A stretch of DNA of 35,970 nt from Ga0077536 sp943370145 (lineage in GTDB: Bacteria > Pseudomonadota > Gammaproteobacteria > Ga0077536), in contig CALRPY020000045.1 in the NCBI GenBank assembly GCA_943370145.1, forward strand, positions 1 to 35,970. Reading direction: 5' to 3'. Below, piece by piece: positions 1 to 8,103 of this stretch. The notes below the pieces were generated by a model. It was not told the DNA's origin, made no database searches, and was given only the letters and a program-made list of their open reading frames with translations. Position 1 is the first letter of the stretch. Each line of letters begins with the position of its first letter. The position numbers and the translations under genes were made by a program.

Positions 1-251
1 CTATTTTCCTGTCCCGAGGGGGCCGCTGCGACTGGCGAGGGTTGCGGCGTGGTCACCTGCGGCTGGGCCAGTGCCAACCGGTACTTGAACCCCACCGCTC
101 AGAGCGCTTCCGCTCAGATCCTGCCGCTTTTAACCCCACCGAACGACGAGGCCCACCACCCGCTCCACGGTATCGGACCCTTCACGGTACGGTGCTTCGA
201 ATCGTGGCTGTCCCAGCTATTTCCGAGGGTGTCCCAATCTGCTCCAACCTG
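1..251. other. Left-edge stretch with no recognisable gene
   Basis: No reading frame here looks like a known protein. The short open frames on both strands have arginine/proline-rich compositions typical of chance frames in GC-rich DNA. A GGGTGTCCC word near 227 resembles the core word repeated at 2218-2405, but a single match means little. The stretch is the 3' flank of the carbonic anhydrase gene. Confidence 0.5.
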
Positions 252-1049
252 CTAGCGCCTGTTCGAGATCGATTTGATGTCCAGTTCCGTCGACTCGACG
301 GTGCGGCCGTGCAAGGCCTGGGTGTCGCGGTTGTTGTGGTGGAGCACGGCCGCGAGGCTCTGCAGCTGTTGCGGGTCGATGCCGACCGGCGTGCGAAGCA
401 CCAGCCACTCGACGCCCTCGCTGCACGGCGGCGTGGTCAGCGAACCCGCGTACCGAAAGGCCTGGCGCGACGCCGGTAGCAGTGCGTCGATGTCCACGGG
501 CACACGGTCCACGTGTTCGCTGGCACCCGCAGTGGATGGCAGGTGCCCGACCACCGCGTCGAAGGCCGCATTGTGGGCGCCGCTCTCAAGCATGACGCCG
601 ACGACGGCAAGCTGGCCGTTGGCGGCGCGATGCACCAGGTGAAGTTCCCCAGGAAAGTGCTGGCCGGCGAAGGTGTGTTCGCTTGGCGTATGGAAGTGGT
701 ACTGGACGAGTGGATAGACGGTCTCGCCGAGTGCCAACTGATCGCCGTCGTCGTAGGCCACGGCCACGGTGTGGCCGTTGTTCGACACGTCCAGCGCGTG
801 CTCGTGGTGATAGACCTGCATCTCGGCGGCGGGAGCCCGGGGTGCTTCGGGGCCGGCCGCGATCGGCAGATCGATTGGAGACTGGCGCGAACCGCGCCCG
901 CACTCCGCATATTGTGGGCTGAGCGTGGCCCAGGCGCGTGGGCCATCCTTCCCGTCGTAGCCCCAGTGCGCATGCGATTGTTCCGCGGCCACCAGCACCG
1001 GCCGGGTGGCGAACGCCAGCACTATCAGACCGAGGCTTCGCAGGTTCAT
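252..1049 (-). CDS. Alpha-class carbonic anhydrase, exported
   Basis: Interconverts CO2 and bicarbonate, probably in the periplasm. The 265-residue length suits bacterial alpha-CAs. Residues 1-22 form a signal peptide (short basic start, hydrophobic core, cleavage near VAA). The zinc site is visible: H118 and H120 in QYHFHTPSEH and H137 in ELHLVH. H93 in NNGH matches the usual proton-shuttle histidine, the SLTTPPCSEGV motif is near 203-213, and C50 and C209 match the conserved disulphide pair. The QSPIDLP motif lies at 56-62. An AGGAAGG lies about 10 nt before the ATG. The next minus-strand gene upstream (the hydrolase) is about 140 nt away, so cotranscription is possible but not shown. The family assignment is secure; the physiological role (CO2 capture, pH control) is inference. 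Confidence 0.95.
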   Translation of the reverse strand: MNLRSLGLIVLAFATRPVLVAAEQSHAHWGYDGKDGPRAWATLSPQYAECGRGSRQSPIDLPIAAGPEAPRAPAAEMQVYHHEHALDVSNNGHTVAVAYDDGDQLALGETVYPLVQYHFHTPSEHTFAGQHFPGELHLVHRAANGQLAVVGVMLESGAHNAAFDAVVGHLPSTAGASEHVDRVPVDIDALLPASRQAFRYAGSLTTPPCSEGVEWLVLRTPVGIDPQQLQSLAAVLHHNNRDTQALHGRTVESTELDIKSISNRR

Positions 1050-1190
1050 GGATGTATGGCCTTCCTGGAATGTGTGCGGGCGATTATCGGCAGCGGACTC
1101 GCGCCGCGCCAGTGGCCGTCCGCCGCTAGCGCCGCCGGCAGGTCACGCAGGTCAAGTTCACGTTCGGGGGCCGGGCGGCGCCGGCCTCAT

Positions 1191-2000
1191 TCAGGCGCGA
1201 ATGAACGGGTCGATCGCCGCGACAACGGCGGCTGGAGACGAAATGTGAGGCAAGTGCCCCTCGGCATCGATTATCGCAAGCCGGCTCCCGCGGATATGAA
1301 GGTGGAGGTATTCGGCGACGGCTTGCGGCACGGCGATGTCGTGCTTCGCCTGAATCAGCAGCGTCGGCACGTCCAGTCGGGCGATGTCCTCGCGATGGTC
1401 GGACTGAAAGATGGAACACAGGACAGTCAGCGCGCGATCCTTCGGGGTCGACTTGATGGTCAGCGCGAAATCCGTACTCAGCGCCGGGCGGTCCGCGTGA
1501 GCCATTGACCCCGCGGCGAACACATCGGCCCATTTGGAGCAGCCGCTCGTAATGCTGCTGTAGACGGCGTCGATGTCCCCGCGAGGGAAGCCGCCGTGAT
1601 AATCGTCGGTATCGATATAGCGCGGTGAGGCACCGAGGAAGACCAGCTTTTTTGCGAGCCCTGGCCGTTCAAGGGTGGCGAGCGCGCAGATCATCGCGCC
1701 TACGGAGTGGCCGATGAGGACCGGGCGGTCGAGCCCCAGCGCCGTGCACACCTCCACGAGGTCCGAGGCGTAGCGGCGCAGGCTGAGATAGTGGTGCTGG
1801 GCGAACGCGGCCGGGTCCGAGCCGCCGGCGCCGACGTTTTCGAGCAGCACCAGGCCGTGGTCGGCGAGAAATGCCGTGGCTACGTCCCGCCAGGCTGTTT
1901 GATCCGTACCGAAGCGATGTACGAAGACGAGCGTCATCGCCGCGTCCGGATTGCCGGTGACGTTGACGTTGTTTCTGCGAATGGGGTCGATGTCGGTCAT
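1191..2000 (-). CDS. RsbQ-like alpha/beta hydrolase
   Basis: Alpha/beta-hydrolase-fold protein of about 269 residues, closest by eye to Bacillus RsbQ and the KAI2/D14 group. Matching stretches are NNVNVTG at the N-terminus, the nucleophile elbow GHSVGA (catalytic Ser), SDHRED, and the acid and base in KHDIAVP and EGHLPH. The start is taken at MTDIDP (ATG at 2000), which aligns with RsbQ; an in-frame ATG at 2045 would add 15 atypical residues. One oddity is the oxyanion-hole region, which reads FVHRFGTD where relatives have HGFG or PGFG, so an Arg replaces the small residue next to the active site. In Bacillus, RsbQ activates the PAS-PP2C phosphatase RsbP. No RsbP is adjacent; the only PP2C protein here is about 16 kb away and lacks a PAS domain. 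Substrate and partner are unknown. Confidence 0.85.
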   Translation of the reverse strand: MTDIDPIRRNNVNVTGNPDAAMTLVFVHRFGTDQTAWRDVATAFLADHGLVLLENVGAGGSDPAAFAQHHYLSLRRYASDLVEVCTALGLDRPVLIGHSVGAMICALATLERPGLAKKLVFLGASPRYIDTDDYHGGFPRGDIDAVYSSITSGCSKWADVFAAGSMAHADRPALSTDFALTIKSTPKDRALTVLCSIFQSDHREDIARLDVPTLLIQAKHDIAVPQAVAEYLHLHIRGSRLAIIDAEGHLPHISSPAAVVAAIDPFIRA

Positions 2001-2217
2001 GGGCGGCTTCGCCTTTGCTTCTCGATGCAACGCGCCGCCTGCCACGTCGACCAGCGTGATGGCGGTGCGTTACCCATCAGGGGGCTGCTATGTCTTGCTC
2101 AATGAGAGCGGAACCCTGCCGTTTGATCCGTCCGTCTCCGTCTGATTCACCGGGACGCGCTGCAGATTCCTGACGCGTTTCGAATTTGTGCGCACTGGAC
2201 CGCGATCGAGCGTGATC

Positions 2218-2405
2218 GGGGACACCCACCGTGCGAGCGAGCGTGATCGGGGACACCCACTATGTTCGCCTCCCGGAATCAGGGACACCCACCGCTCCCG
2301 CCCACCGCTCCCGGCGCGAGCGACCGGGCGAGCGACCGGGGACACCCACCGTGCGCCCACCGTGCGAGTGGGCACCGTGATCCGCGGTGTGTTCCGGAAC
2401 ACCCA
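2218..2405. repeat. Cluster of GGGACACCCAC repeat words
   Basis: The word GGGGACACCCACCG or a close variant occurs at about 2218-2231, 2249-2260, 2282-2292 and 2338-2351, with a weaker copy (GAACACCCACAG) at 2398-2408. Between copies are related fragments such as GCGAGCGAGCGTGATC and GCGAGCGACCGGGCGAGCGACC. Read on the minus strand the core is GGTGGGTGTCCC. The surrounding gap (2001-2743) carries no convincing gene: the open frames through it encode low-complexity, Arg/Pro-rich peptides created by the repeats. This looks like a degenerate REP-like or decayed mobile-element cluster; no transposase is nearby. Confidence 0.7.
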
Positions 2406-2542
2406 CAGCACGCACCAGCTGGACGCGCACGCGAATCCGGGCCGGCATCCTCCGCGAGACGTTTTCAGCCCTTGTCCCTGGCACGCGCCGCAGGCGTCCG
2501 GATCGCTGCCCGAGCCCGGCGCCCGGCTGCGCCGGGCCGCGG

Positions 2543-2569
2543 TTGCCAAACCGCCGGCTTCTTTATAAG
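2543..2569 (+). promoter_or_regulatory. Candidate promoter upstream of pntAB
   Basis: TTGCCA (2543-2548) and TATAAG (2564-2569) resemble sigma-70 -35 and -10 boxes, but the spacer is only 15 bp, shorter than ideal. This is the most AT-rich spot in the gap before pntA. It would give a leader of about 170 nt. Confidence 0.3.
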
Positions 2570-2593
2570 GTGCAGAAAGTAGGACAGAATGCT

Positions 2594-2611
2594 CCATACG
2601 CTACCGTATGG
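2594..2611. promoter_or_regulatory. Small perfect inverted repeat in the pntA leader
   Basis: CCATACG, a 4-nt loop CTAC, then CGTATGG: 7-bp perfect arms. It lies between the candidate promoter and pntA and could be an operator half-site pair or an RNA hairpin. Which of these is not determinable from sequence. Confidence 0.35.
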
Positions 2612-2743
2612 TTGGGCGCGTTCCGGTTTTCCCTCCTGTGAGTCGCGGGGTCGTGAAAGCCACGCGCAGGCTGGCGGGCTCGGTCCGAGCAATGGCCCGG
2701 TCAATGGTTGCGGTCCCAACACGAACTGTCGAAGGAGACGCCC

Positions 2744-4303
2744 GTGCGTATCGGCATCCCGAAAGAACTCCATGCAGGCGAGAAACGTGTCGCGACGACG
2801 CCCGACGTCGCCGCGAAACTGATCAAGCTTGGTTACAGCGTTGCAATCGAGCAGGGGGCGGGCGCCGCCGCCGACCTCAGCGACGACGTCTATCGCGCCA
2901 TCGGGGTCGACGTGCTGCCCGATGCCGGCGCCGTGTGGGCGCAGTCGGACATCGTGCTGAAGGTGCGCGGTCCGGCGCGGCACGGCGACGTCGACGAATT
3001 CGCGCTGATGCGCGAGGGCGGCACGCTGATCAGCTTCCTGTGGCCGGCCCAAAACCCGTCGTCGATGGAGCAGCTGGCCGCGCGCAAGGCCACCGTGCTG
3101 GCGATGGACAGCGTGCCGCGCATCTCGCGCGCGCAGAAGGCGGACGCCCTGTCCTCGATGGCCAACATCGCCGGCTACCGCGCGGTGATCGAGGCGGCGC
3201 AGAACTTTGGTCGATTCTTCACCGGACAGGTCACGGCGGCGGGCAAGGTCCCGCCGGCCAAGGTCTTCATCATCGGTGCGGGTGTCGCGGGCCTCGCGGC
3301 CATCGGCGCCGCGAACGGCCTCGGCGCCATCGTCCGCGCGACGGACACCCGGCCCGAAGTCGGCGACCAGATCAGGAGCCTCGGCGCCGAGTTCGTGCCG
3401 GTGGAATACCAGGAAGAGGGTACGGGCGTCGGTGGCTACGCGAAGGTCATGAGCGAAGGTTACCAGCGCGCGCAGCTTGCGATGATCGCCAAGCAGTGCA
3501 AGGAGGTCGATGTCGTCATCACCACCGCGCTGATCCCGGGCAAGCCCGCGCCGAAGCTCATCACCGCCGAGATGGTCCAGTCGATGCAGCCTGGCAGCGT
3601 CATCGTCGACCTCGCGGCGGAGCAGGGCGGCAACTGCGAACTGACGGTGCCCGGCGAGGTTGTCGAGCGGCATGGCGTGCGCATCATCGGCTACACCGAC
3701 CTGCCCAGCCGCATGGCGCGCCAGTCCAGCCAGCTGTACGCGACGAACCTGCTGCGCCTCATCGAGGAGCTCACGCCGGCAAAGGACGGCAACATGCTCG
3801 TCAACATGGAAGACGAGATGATCCGCGGCGCCACCGTCGTCAAGGCGGGCGAGATCACCTGGCCGCCGCCGCCGCCCAAACTCTCCGCCGCGCCGCCGGG
3901 CGCGAAGCCGGCCGCCGCGCCGGTGCCGCCGGCGCCGAAGAAGCCGCTGATACCGGCCGCGCTGCGCAGCCTGCTGGTGCTCGGCATCGGTGGCCTCGCA
4001 CTTGCCTGGCTGGGGACGGTCGCGCCACCGGCTTTCATGGCGCACCTGATGGTGTTCGTGCTGGCCTGCTTCGTCGGCTACATGGTGATCTGGAACGTCA
4101 CCCCGGCGCTGCACACGCCGCTGATGAGCGTGACCAACGCCATCAGTTCCATCATCGCCATCGGCGCGCTCATCCAGATCTCAGCGCCCGGCTTCCTGCT
4201 GACGGTGCTGGCCATCGCCGCGCTGATCCTTACCACCATCAACATGGCCGGCGGCTTCTGGGTTACCCAGCGCATGCTGCGCATGTTCCGCCGCTCGGAG
4301 TAA
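2744..4303 (+). CDS. pntA: NAD(P) transhydrogenase subunit alpha
   Basis: Alpha subunit of the membrane proton-translocating transhydrogenase (hydride transfer between NADH and NADP+ driven by proton flow). The start is GTG at 2744: GAAGGAG sits 6 nt upstream and the product then begins VRIGIPKE like the family; an in-frame ATG at 2708 would add 12 residues. The product is 519 residues, about E. coli PntA length. Domain I (about 1-370) has the NAD-binding loop GAGVAGLAAIGAA and the motif GYTDLPSRMARQSS. A Pro/Ala-rich linker (PPPPPKLSAAPPG onwards) leads to about four membrane helices at the C-terminus, so the alpha1 and alpha2 parts are fused as in enterics. pntB follows 4 nt after the stop. 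Confidence 0.97.
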   Translation: MRIGIPKELHAGEKRVATTPDVAAKLIKLGYSVAIEQGAGAAADLSDDVYRAIGVDVLPDAGAVWAQSDIVLKVRGPARHGDVDEFALMREGGTLISFLWPAQNPSSMEQLAARKATVLAMDSVPRISRAQKADALSSMANIAGYRAVIEAAQNFGRFFTGQVTAAGKVPPAKVFIIGAGVAGLAAIGAANGLGAIVRATDTRPEVGDQIRSLGAEFVPVEYQEEGTGVGGYAKVMSEGYQRAQLAMIAKQCKEVDVVITTALIPGKPAPKLITAEMVQSMQPGSVIVDLAAEQGGNCELTVPGEVVERHGVRIIGYTDLPSRMARQSSQLYATNLLRLIEELTPAKDGNMLVNMEDEMIRGATVVKAGEITWPPPPPKLSAAPPGAKPAAAPVPPAPKKPLIPAALRSLLVLGIGGLALAWLGTVAPPAFMAHLMVFVLACFVGYMVIWNVTPALHTPLMSVTNAISSIIAIGALIQISAPGFLLTVLAIAALILTTINMAGGFWVTQRMLRMFRRSE

Positions 4304-4307
4304 TGCC

Positions 4308-5711
4308 ATGAGTGAGGGCCTGGTCACCGTTTCCTACATCGCCTCGACGATCCTGTTCATCCTGAGTCTGGGCGGTCTCTCCAACCCTGAAACCTCGCGC
4401 CGTGGCAACTACTACGGCATCGCCGGCATGGCCATCGCGGTGCTCGCCACCGTGCTCGGCCCGAAGGTCACGAGCGTCGTGCCGGTCATCGTCGCGATGC
4501 TGGTCGGCGGCAGCATCGGCATCACCGCCGCCAAGCGCGTGCAGATGACGCAGATGCCGGAACTCGTCGCGCTGATGCACAGCCTCGTCGGCCTTGCCGC
4601 GGTGCTGATAGGCTTCGCGACTTTTCTCGACGACTCGGTGCACTTCACCGGCGTCGAGAAGACGATCCACGAGGTTGAAATCTACATCGGCATCCTGATC
4701 GGCGCGGTCACGTTCTCCGGTTCGGTCATCGCGTTCGGCAAGCTGTCGGGCAGGATCGGCGGCAAGCCGTTGCTGCTGCCCGGCCGGCACGTGCTGAACC
4801 TGCTCGCGCTGCTGGTCGTGATCTGGTTCTGCAACCTGTTCCTGAACGTGGAGTCCGGCGGGGCCGGCATGCTGTTCCTGGTCATCATGACCGCCATCTC
4901 GCTGGCCTTCGGCGTGCACATGGTCATGGCGATCGGCGGCGCCGACATGCCGGTCGTGGTGTCGATGCTGAACAGCTATTCGGGCTGGGCCGCGTCCGCC
5001 ACCGGCTTCATGTTGAGCAACGATCTCCTGATCGTCACCGGCGCGCTGGTCGGCTCCTCCGGCGCCATCCTCTCCTACATCATGTGCCGCGCGATGAACC
5101 GCAATTTCATCAGCGTCATCGCCGGCGGCTTCGGCACCAGCGGTGGCACCGTCGTCGCCGCCGACGGCCAACCCGAGGGAGAGGTGCAGCCGATCAGCGC
5201 CGAGGAGACCGCGGAACTGATGCGCAACGCGTCGAAGATCATCATCGTGCCGGGCTATGGCATGGCGGTCGCGCAGGCCCAGCACACGGTGTTCGAGATC
5301 ACCAAGGCGCTGCGCGAGCGCGGCGTCGACGTGCATTTCGCGATTCACCCGGTGGCGGGCCGCATGCCCGGCCACATGAACGTGCTGCTCGCCGAGGCGA
5401 AGGTGCCGTACGACATCGTCGCCGAGATGGAGGAGATAAACGACGACTTCCCCGAGACCGATCTCGCGATGGTCATCGGTGCCAACGACATCGTGAATCC
5501 GGCGGCGCAGGAGGATCCGAACAGCCCGATCGCCGGCATGCCGGTGCTCGAGGTGTGGAAGGCGAAGACCTCGATCGTGATGAAGCGCTCGATGGCCTCC
5601 GGTTATGCCGGCGTCGACAATCCGCTGTTCTACAAGGAGAACAACCGGATGCTGTTCGGCGACGCCAAGAAGATGCTCGACGAAGTGCTTACGGCGCTGC
5701 GTGCCGGCTGA
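4308..5711 (+). CDS. pntB: NAD(P) transhydrogenase subunit beta
   Basis: Beta subunit of the transhydrogenase, 467 residues. The N-terminal ~260 residues contain eight or nine hydrophobic helices forming the proton channel with PntA. The C-terminal domain III binds NADP(H), with GYGMAVAQAQH, HPVAGRMPGHMNVLLAEA and GANDIVNPAA near the nucleotide site and KRSMASGYAGVDNPLF beyond it. The ATG lies 4 nt after the pntA stop, so translation is probably coupled. The pair should supply NADPH for biosynthesis or reduction. Confidence 0.97.
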   Translation: MSEGLVTVSYIASTILFILSLGGLSNPETSRRGNYYGIAGMAIAVLATVLGPKVTSVVPVIVAMLVGGSIGITAAKRVQMTQMPELVALMHSLVGLAAVLIGFATFLDDSVHFTGVEKTIHEVEIYIGILIGAVTFSGSVIAFGKLSGRIGGKPLLLPGRHVLNLLALLVVIWFCNLFLNVESGGAGMLFLVIMTAISLAFGVHMVMAIGGADMPVVVSMLNSYSGWAASATGFMLSNDLLIVTGALVGSSGAILSYIMCRAMNRNFISVIAGGFGTSGGTVVAADGQPEGEVQPISAEETAELMRNASKIIIVPGYGMAVAQAQHTVFEITKALRERGVDVHFAIHPVAGRMPGHMNVLLAEAKVPYDIVAEMEEINDDFPETDLAMVIGANDIVNPAAQEDPNSPIAGMPVLEVWKAKTSIVMKRSMASGYAGVDNPLFYKENNRMLFGDAKKMLDEVLTALRAG

Positions 5712-5741
5712 CGCGCGCCGCAGCCAACAGGAGGATTGAAC

Positions 5742-6242
5742 ATGTCTTTGATACTCACGAGCGACTCCTTCAAGGAAGGCGAGTACCTCGGTCAGGACCA
5801 CGTGCTGTCCGCGGCCTACGGCTTCGGCTGCGAAGGCGGCAACCTGTCACCCCAGCTGTCGTGGAGCGGCGCGCCGGCGGAGACGAAGAGCTTCGCCGTC
5901 ACCTGCTACGACCCCGACGCGCCCACCGGCAGCGGGTTCTGGCACTGGGTGGTCGCGAACATCCCGGCGCACGTCAACTCGCTGCCGTTGGGTGCCGGGG
6001 ATCCTTCAAGCGGCAGGATGCCGGCCGGTGCGATCGAGGTCCGCACCGACTTCAGCAAGCCGGGCTACGGCGGCCCCTGCCCGCCGCCGGGTGCGCACGT
6101 GCACCGCTACATCTTCACGGTGTATGCGGTCAGCATGGCGCAGCTGCCCGTCACCGCTGACACCTCGGCGGCGATCGTCGGTTTCTACCTGAACTTCAAC
6201 ACGCTGGCGAAGGCGAGCCTGATCGGGCTCTTCAAGCGCTGA
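5742..6242 (+). CDS. YbhB/YbcL family PEBP-like protein
   Basis: Phosphatidylethanolamine-binding-protein/Raf-kinase-inhibitor-like fold, 166 residues, cytoplasmic (no signal peptide). Family motifs are visible: GGNLSPQLSWSG, CYDPDAP followed by FWHWVVANIP, and GAHVHRYIFTVYA. The start is ATG at 5742 with AGGAGG 7 nt upstream; a TTG at 5736 would add two residues but overlaps poor spacing. It starts 30 nt after pntB and may be cotranscribed with it. The biochemical role of bacterial YbhB proteins is not settled; small-molecule or anionic-ligand binding is the general expectation. Confidence 0.9.
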   Translation: MSLILTSDSFKEGEYLGQDHVLSAAYGFGCEGGNLSPQLSWSGAPAETKSFAVTCYDPDAPTGSGFWHWVVANIPAHVNSLPLGAGDPSSGRMPAGAIEVRTDFSKPGYGGPCPPPGAHVHRYIFTVYAVSMAQLPVTADTSAAIVGFYLNFNTLAKASLIGLFKR

Positions 6243-6281
6243 GGCAAGTTGCAGCGCCCGGAGCCGGCGCAGCGCTTCACG

Positions 6282-6320
6282 CGAGAAAGGTGTCAGATTT
6301 GAAATCTGACACCTTTCTCG
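6282..6320. repeat. Perfect 39-nt palindrome with GGTGTCAGATTT core
   Basis: Two perfectly complementary 19-nt arms (6282-6300 and 6302-6320) flank a single G. The core reads AAGGTGTCAGATTT on one arm and AAATCTGACACCTT on the other. It is far more AT-rich than its surroundings. It sits 40 nt after the PEBP stop and 100 nt before the stop of the convergent symporter, so it could end transcription from both sides. The exactness of the arms suggests a dispersed REP-like palindrome rather than a locally evolved terminator. Confidence 0.85.
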
Positions 6321-6419
6321 AGCTCCCGTCGATTCATGCGCCTGCCGGCAAGGCGTCCAAGCCAGCGAAAGCAAGCGCACGGCATCCCGCGAGCGGGCCG
6401 GCTTCCTCCATTCACCCGT

Positions 6420-8063
6420 TCAATGCTCGGCGGCGCGCGCCGCACCGAGGCCCGTCTGCGCGCGGATGTACTGATCCCTGAAGGCCGCGCGCTCGCCAGC
6501 GGCCGGCGCGCTGCGATCCGTGACGGAGAAGAGCCAGATCGACACGAAGGCGACCGTCATCGAGAACAGGGCGGGGTGCTTGTAGCCGAACACTGGCGTG
6601 GCGTTACCCAGCACGTCGACCCAGACGGTGGGGCCGAGCACCATCAGGCCCACGGCGGTAGCGAGCCCCAGGAAGCCGCCCACGGCCGCGCCGCGCGTCG
6701 TCAAGCCCCGCCAGTACATCGACAGGAACAGGATCGGGAAGTTGACGCTTGCAGCGATCGCGAAGGCGAGGCCGACCATGTAGGCGACGTTCTGGCTCTC
6801 GAACTGGATGCCGAGCACGATCGCAAGCAGGCCGAGCACGATGGTCGCGATGCGCGACACGCGCAGTTCCTCGCGCGGGTTCACCCTGCCGTGTCGCAGG
6901 ACGCTGGCGTAGAGGTCGTGCGACAGCGCCGAAGCGCCGGACAGCGTGAGGCCCGAGACCACGGCGAGGATGGTCGCGAACGCGACGGCCGAGATGAAGC
7001 CGAGGAAGATGTCGCCACCGACCGCCTGGGCGAGGTGGATAGCCGCCATGTTGACCCCGCCGCGCAGGATGCCGGTCGCGGCGTCCGTCCAGGCCGGGGC
7101 GCCGGTCAGGACGATGATGGCGCCCAGGCCGATGATGAAGATCAGCACGTAGAAGTAGGCCACGAAACCGGTCGCGTAGAGCACCGAGCGGCGGGCCTCG
7201 ACGGCGTCCGGCACCGTGAAGAAGCGCATCAGGATGTGCGGCAGGCCAGCCGTGCCGAACATCAGCGCGAGCCCCAGTGACACGGCGGACACCGGGTCCG
7301 CGACGAGCGGGCCGGGGGCCAGGATGGCGCCGCCGCCCGGATGTCTGGCCACTGCCTGTGCCACCAGCGCTTCAAGGGAGAAACCGACGAGATTCAGCAC
7401 GGCCATCGCCATCACGGTGGCGCCCGAGAGCAGCAGCACGGCCTTGATCAACTGCACCCAGGTCGTCGCGAGCATCCCGCCGAAGCTGACGTAGACGATC
7501 ATCAGCACGCCGACGACCACCACCGCCACCGCGTAGTCGAGACCGAACAGCACCTCGATCAGTTTTCCCGCGCCGACCATCTGGGCGATCAGGTAGAACA
7601 CGACGACGACCAGTGTGCCGCAGGCCGACAGGCTGCGGACGGGGCCCGCGCGCAGGCGGAAGCTGACGGCGTCGGCGAAGGTGTAGCGGCCGAGATTACG
7701 CAGGCGCTCCGCGAGCAGGAACATGATGAGGGGCCAGCCGACGAGAAAGCCGATCGAGTAGATAAGCCCATCGAAGCCGCTGGTGTACACGAGCCCCGCG
7801 ATGCCCAGGAAGGACGCGGCTGACATGTAGTCGCCGGCAATCGCGAGCCCGTTCTGGAAGCCGGTGATGCCGCCACCCGCGGCATAGAAGTCATGCGCGC
7901 TGCGCGTGCGACGCGCCGCCCACCAGGTGATGCAGAGCGTGACCAGCGCGAACAGCAGGAACATGCCTATCGCGAGGACATTGACCGGCTTCTCCTCCGC
8001 CGCCCACGCGGATGTCGCGAACAGGGACAGCGCGGACGCGTGAACGATGCCTGGTCTTTTCAT
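6420..8063 (-). CDS. actP: ActP-like cation/acetate symporter (copy 1)
   Basis: Sodium:solute symporter family protein, 547 residues (E. coli ActP is 549), expected to take up acetate or another short monocarboxylate with a cation across the inner membrane. It has a short signal-like N-terminus ending in SAWAAEE and 12 or more membrane helices. Strong ActP signatures are GGGITGFQNGLAIAGDYM, SAASFLGIAGLVYTSGFDG, LIAQMVGAGKLIEVLFGL, FGTAGLPHILMRFFTVPD and ASALSHDLYASVLRHG. The start is MKRPG (ATG at 8063). An in-frame ATG at 8135 is rejected because the extra residues are encoded by the repeat element. Unlike the other two copies it has no DUF485 gene directly upstream; the 447 bp before it are mostly the repeat element. 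Confidence 0.93.
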   Translation of the reverse strand: MKRPGIVHASALSLFATSAWAAEEKPVNVLAIGMFLLFALVTLCITWWAARRTRSAHDFYAAGGGITGFQNGLAIAGDYMSAASFLGIAGLVYTSGFDGLIYSIGFLVGWPLIMFLLAERLRNLGRYTFADAVSFRLRAGPVRSLSACGTLVVVVFYLIAQMVGAGKLIEVLFGLDYAVAVVVVGVLMIVYVSFGGMLATTWVQLIKAVLLLSGATVMAMAVLNLVGFSLEALVAQAVARHPGGGAILAPGPLVADPVSAVSLGLALMFGTAGLPHILMRFFTVPDAVEARRSVLYATGFVAYFYVLIFIIGLGAIIVLTGAPAWTDAATGILRGGVNMAAIHLAQAVGGDIFLGFISAVAFATILAVVSGLTLSGASALSHDLYASVLRHGRVNPREELRVSRIATIVLGLLAIVLGIQFESQNVAYMVGLAFAIAASVNFPILFLSMYWRGLTTRGAAVGGFLGLATAVGLMVLGPTVWVDVLGNATPVFGYKHPALFSMTVAFVSIWLFSVTDRSAPAAGERAAFRDQYIRAQTGLGAARAAEH

Positions 8064-8103
8064 GCTCGATTGCCTGCTTGGGTCGTCGTTCGTTGCCGGG
8101 GGC

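Noticed and set aside
49..255. A 68-codon plus-strand open frame at the left edge
   Set aside because: No ribosome site and no recognised family, and it ends within the carbonic anhydrase gene tail; nothing supports expression.
4263..5801. A 512-codon minus-strand open frame over pntB
   Set aside because: No domain, composition of an antisense shadow; pntB is unambiguous.
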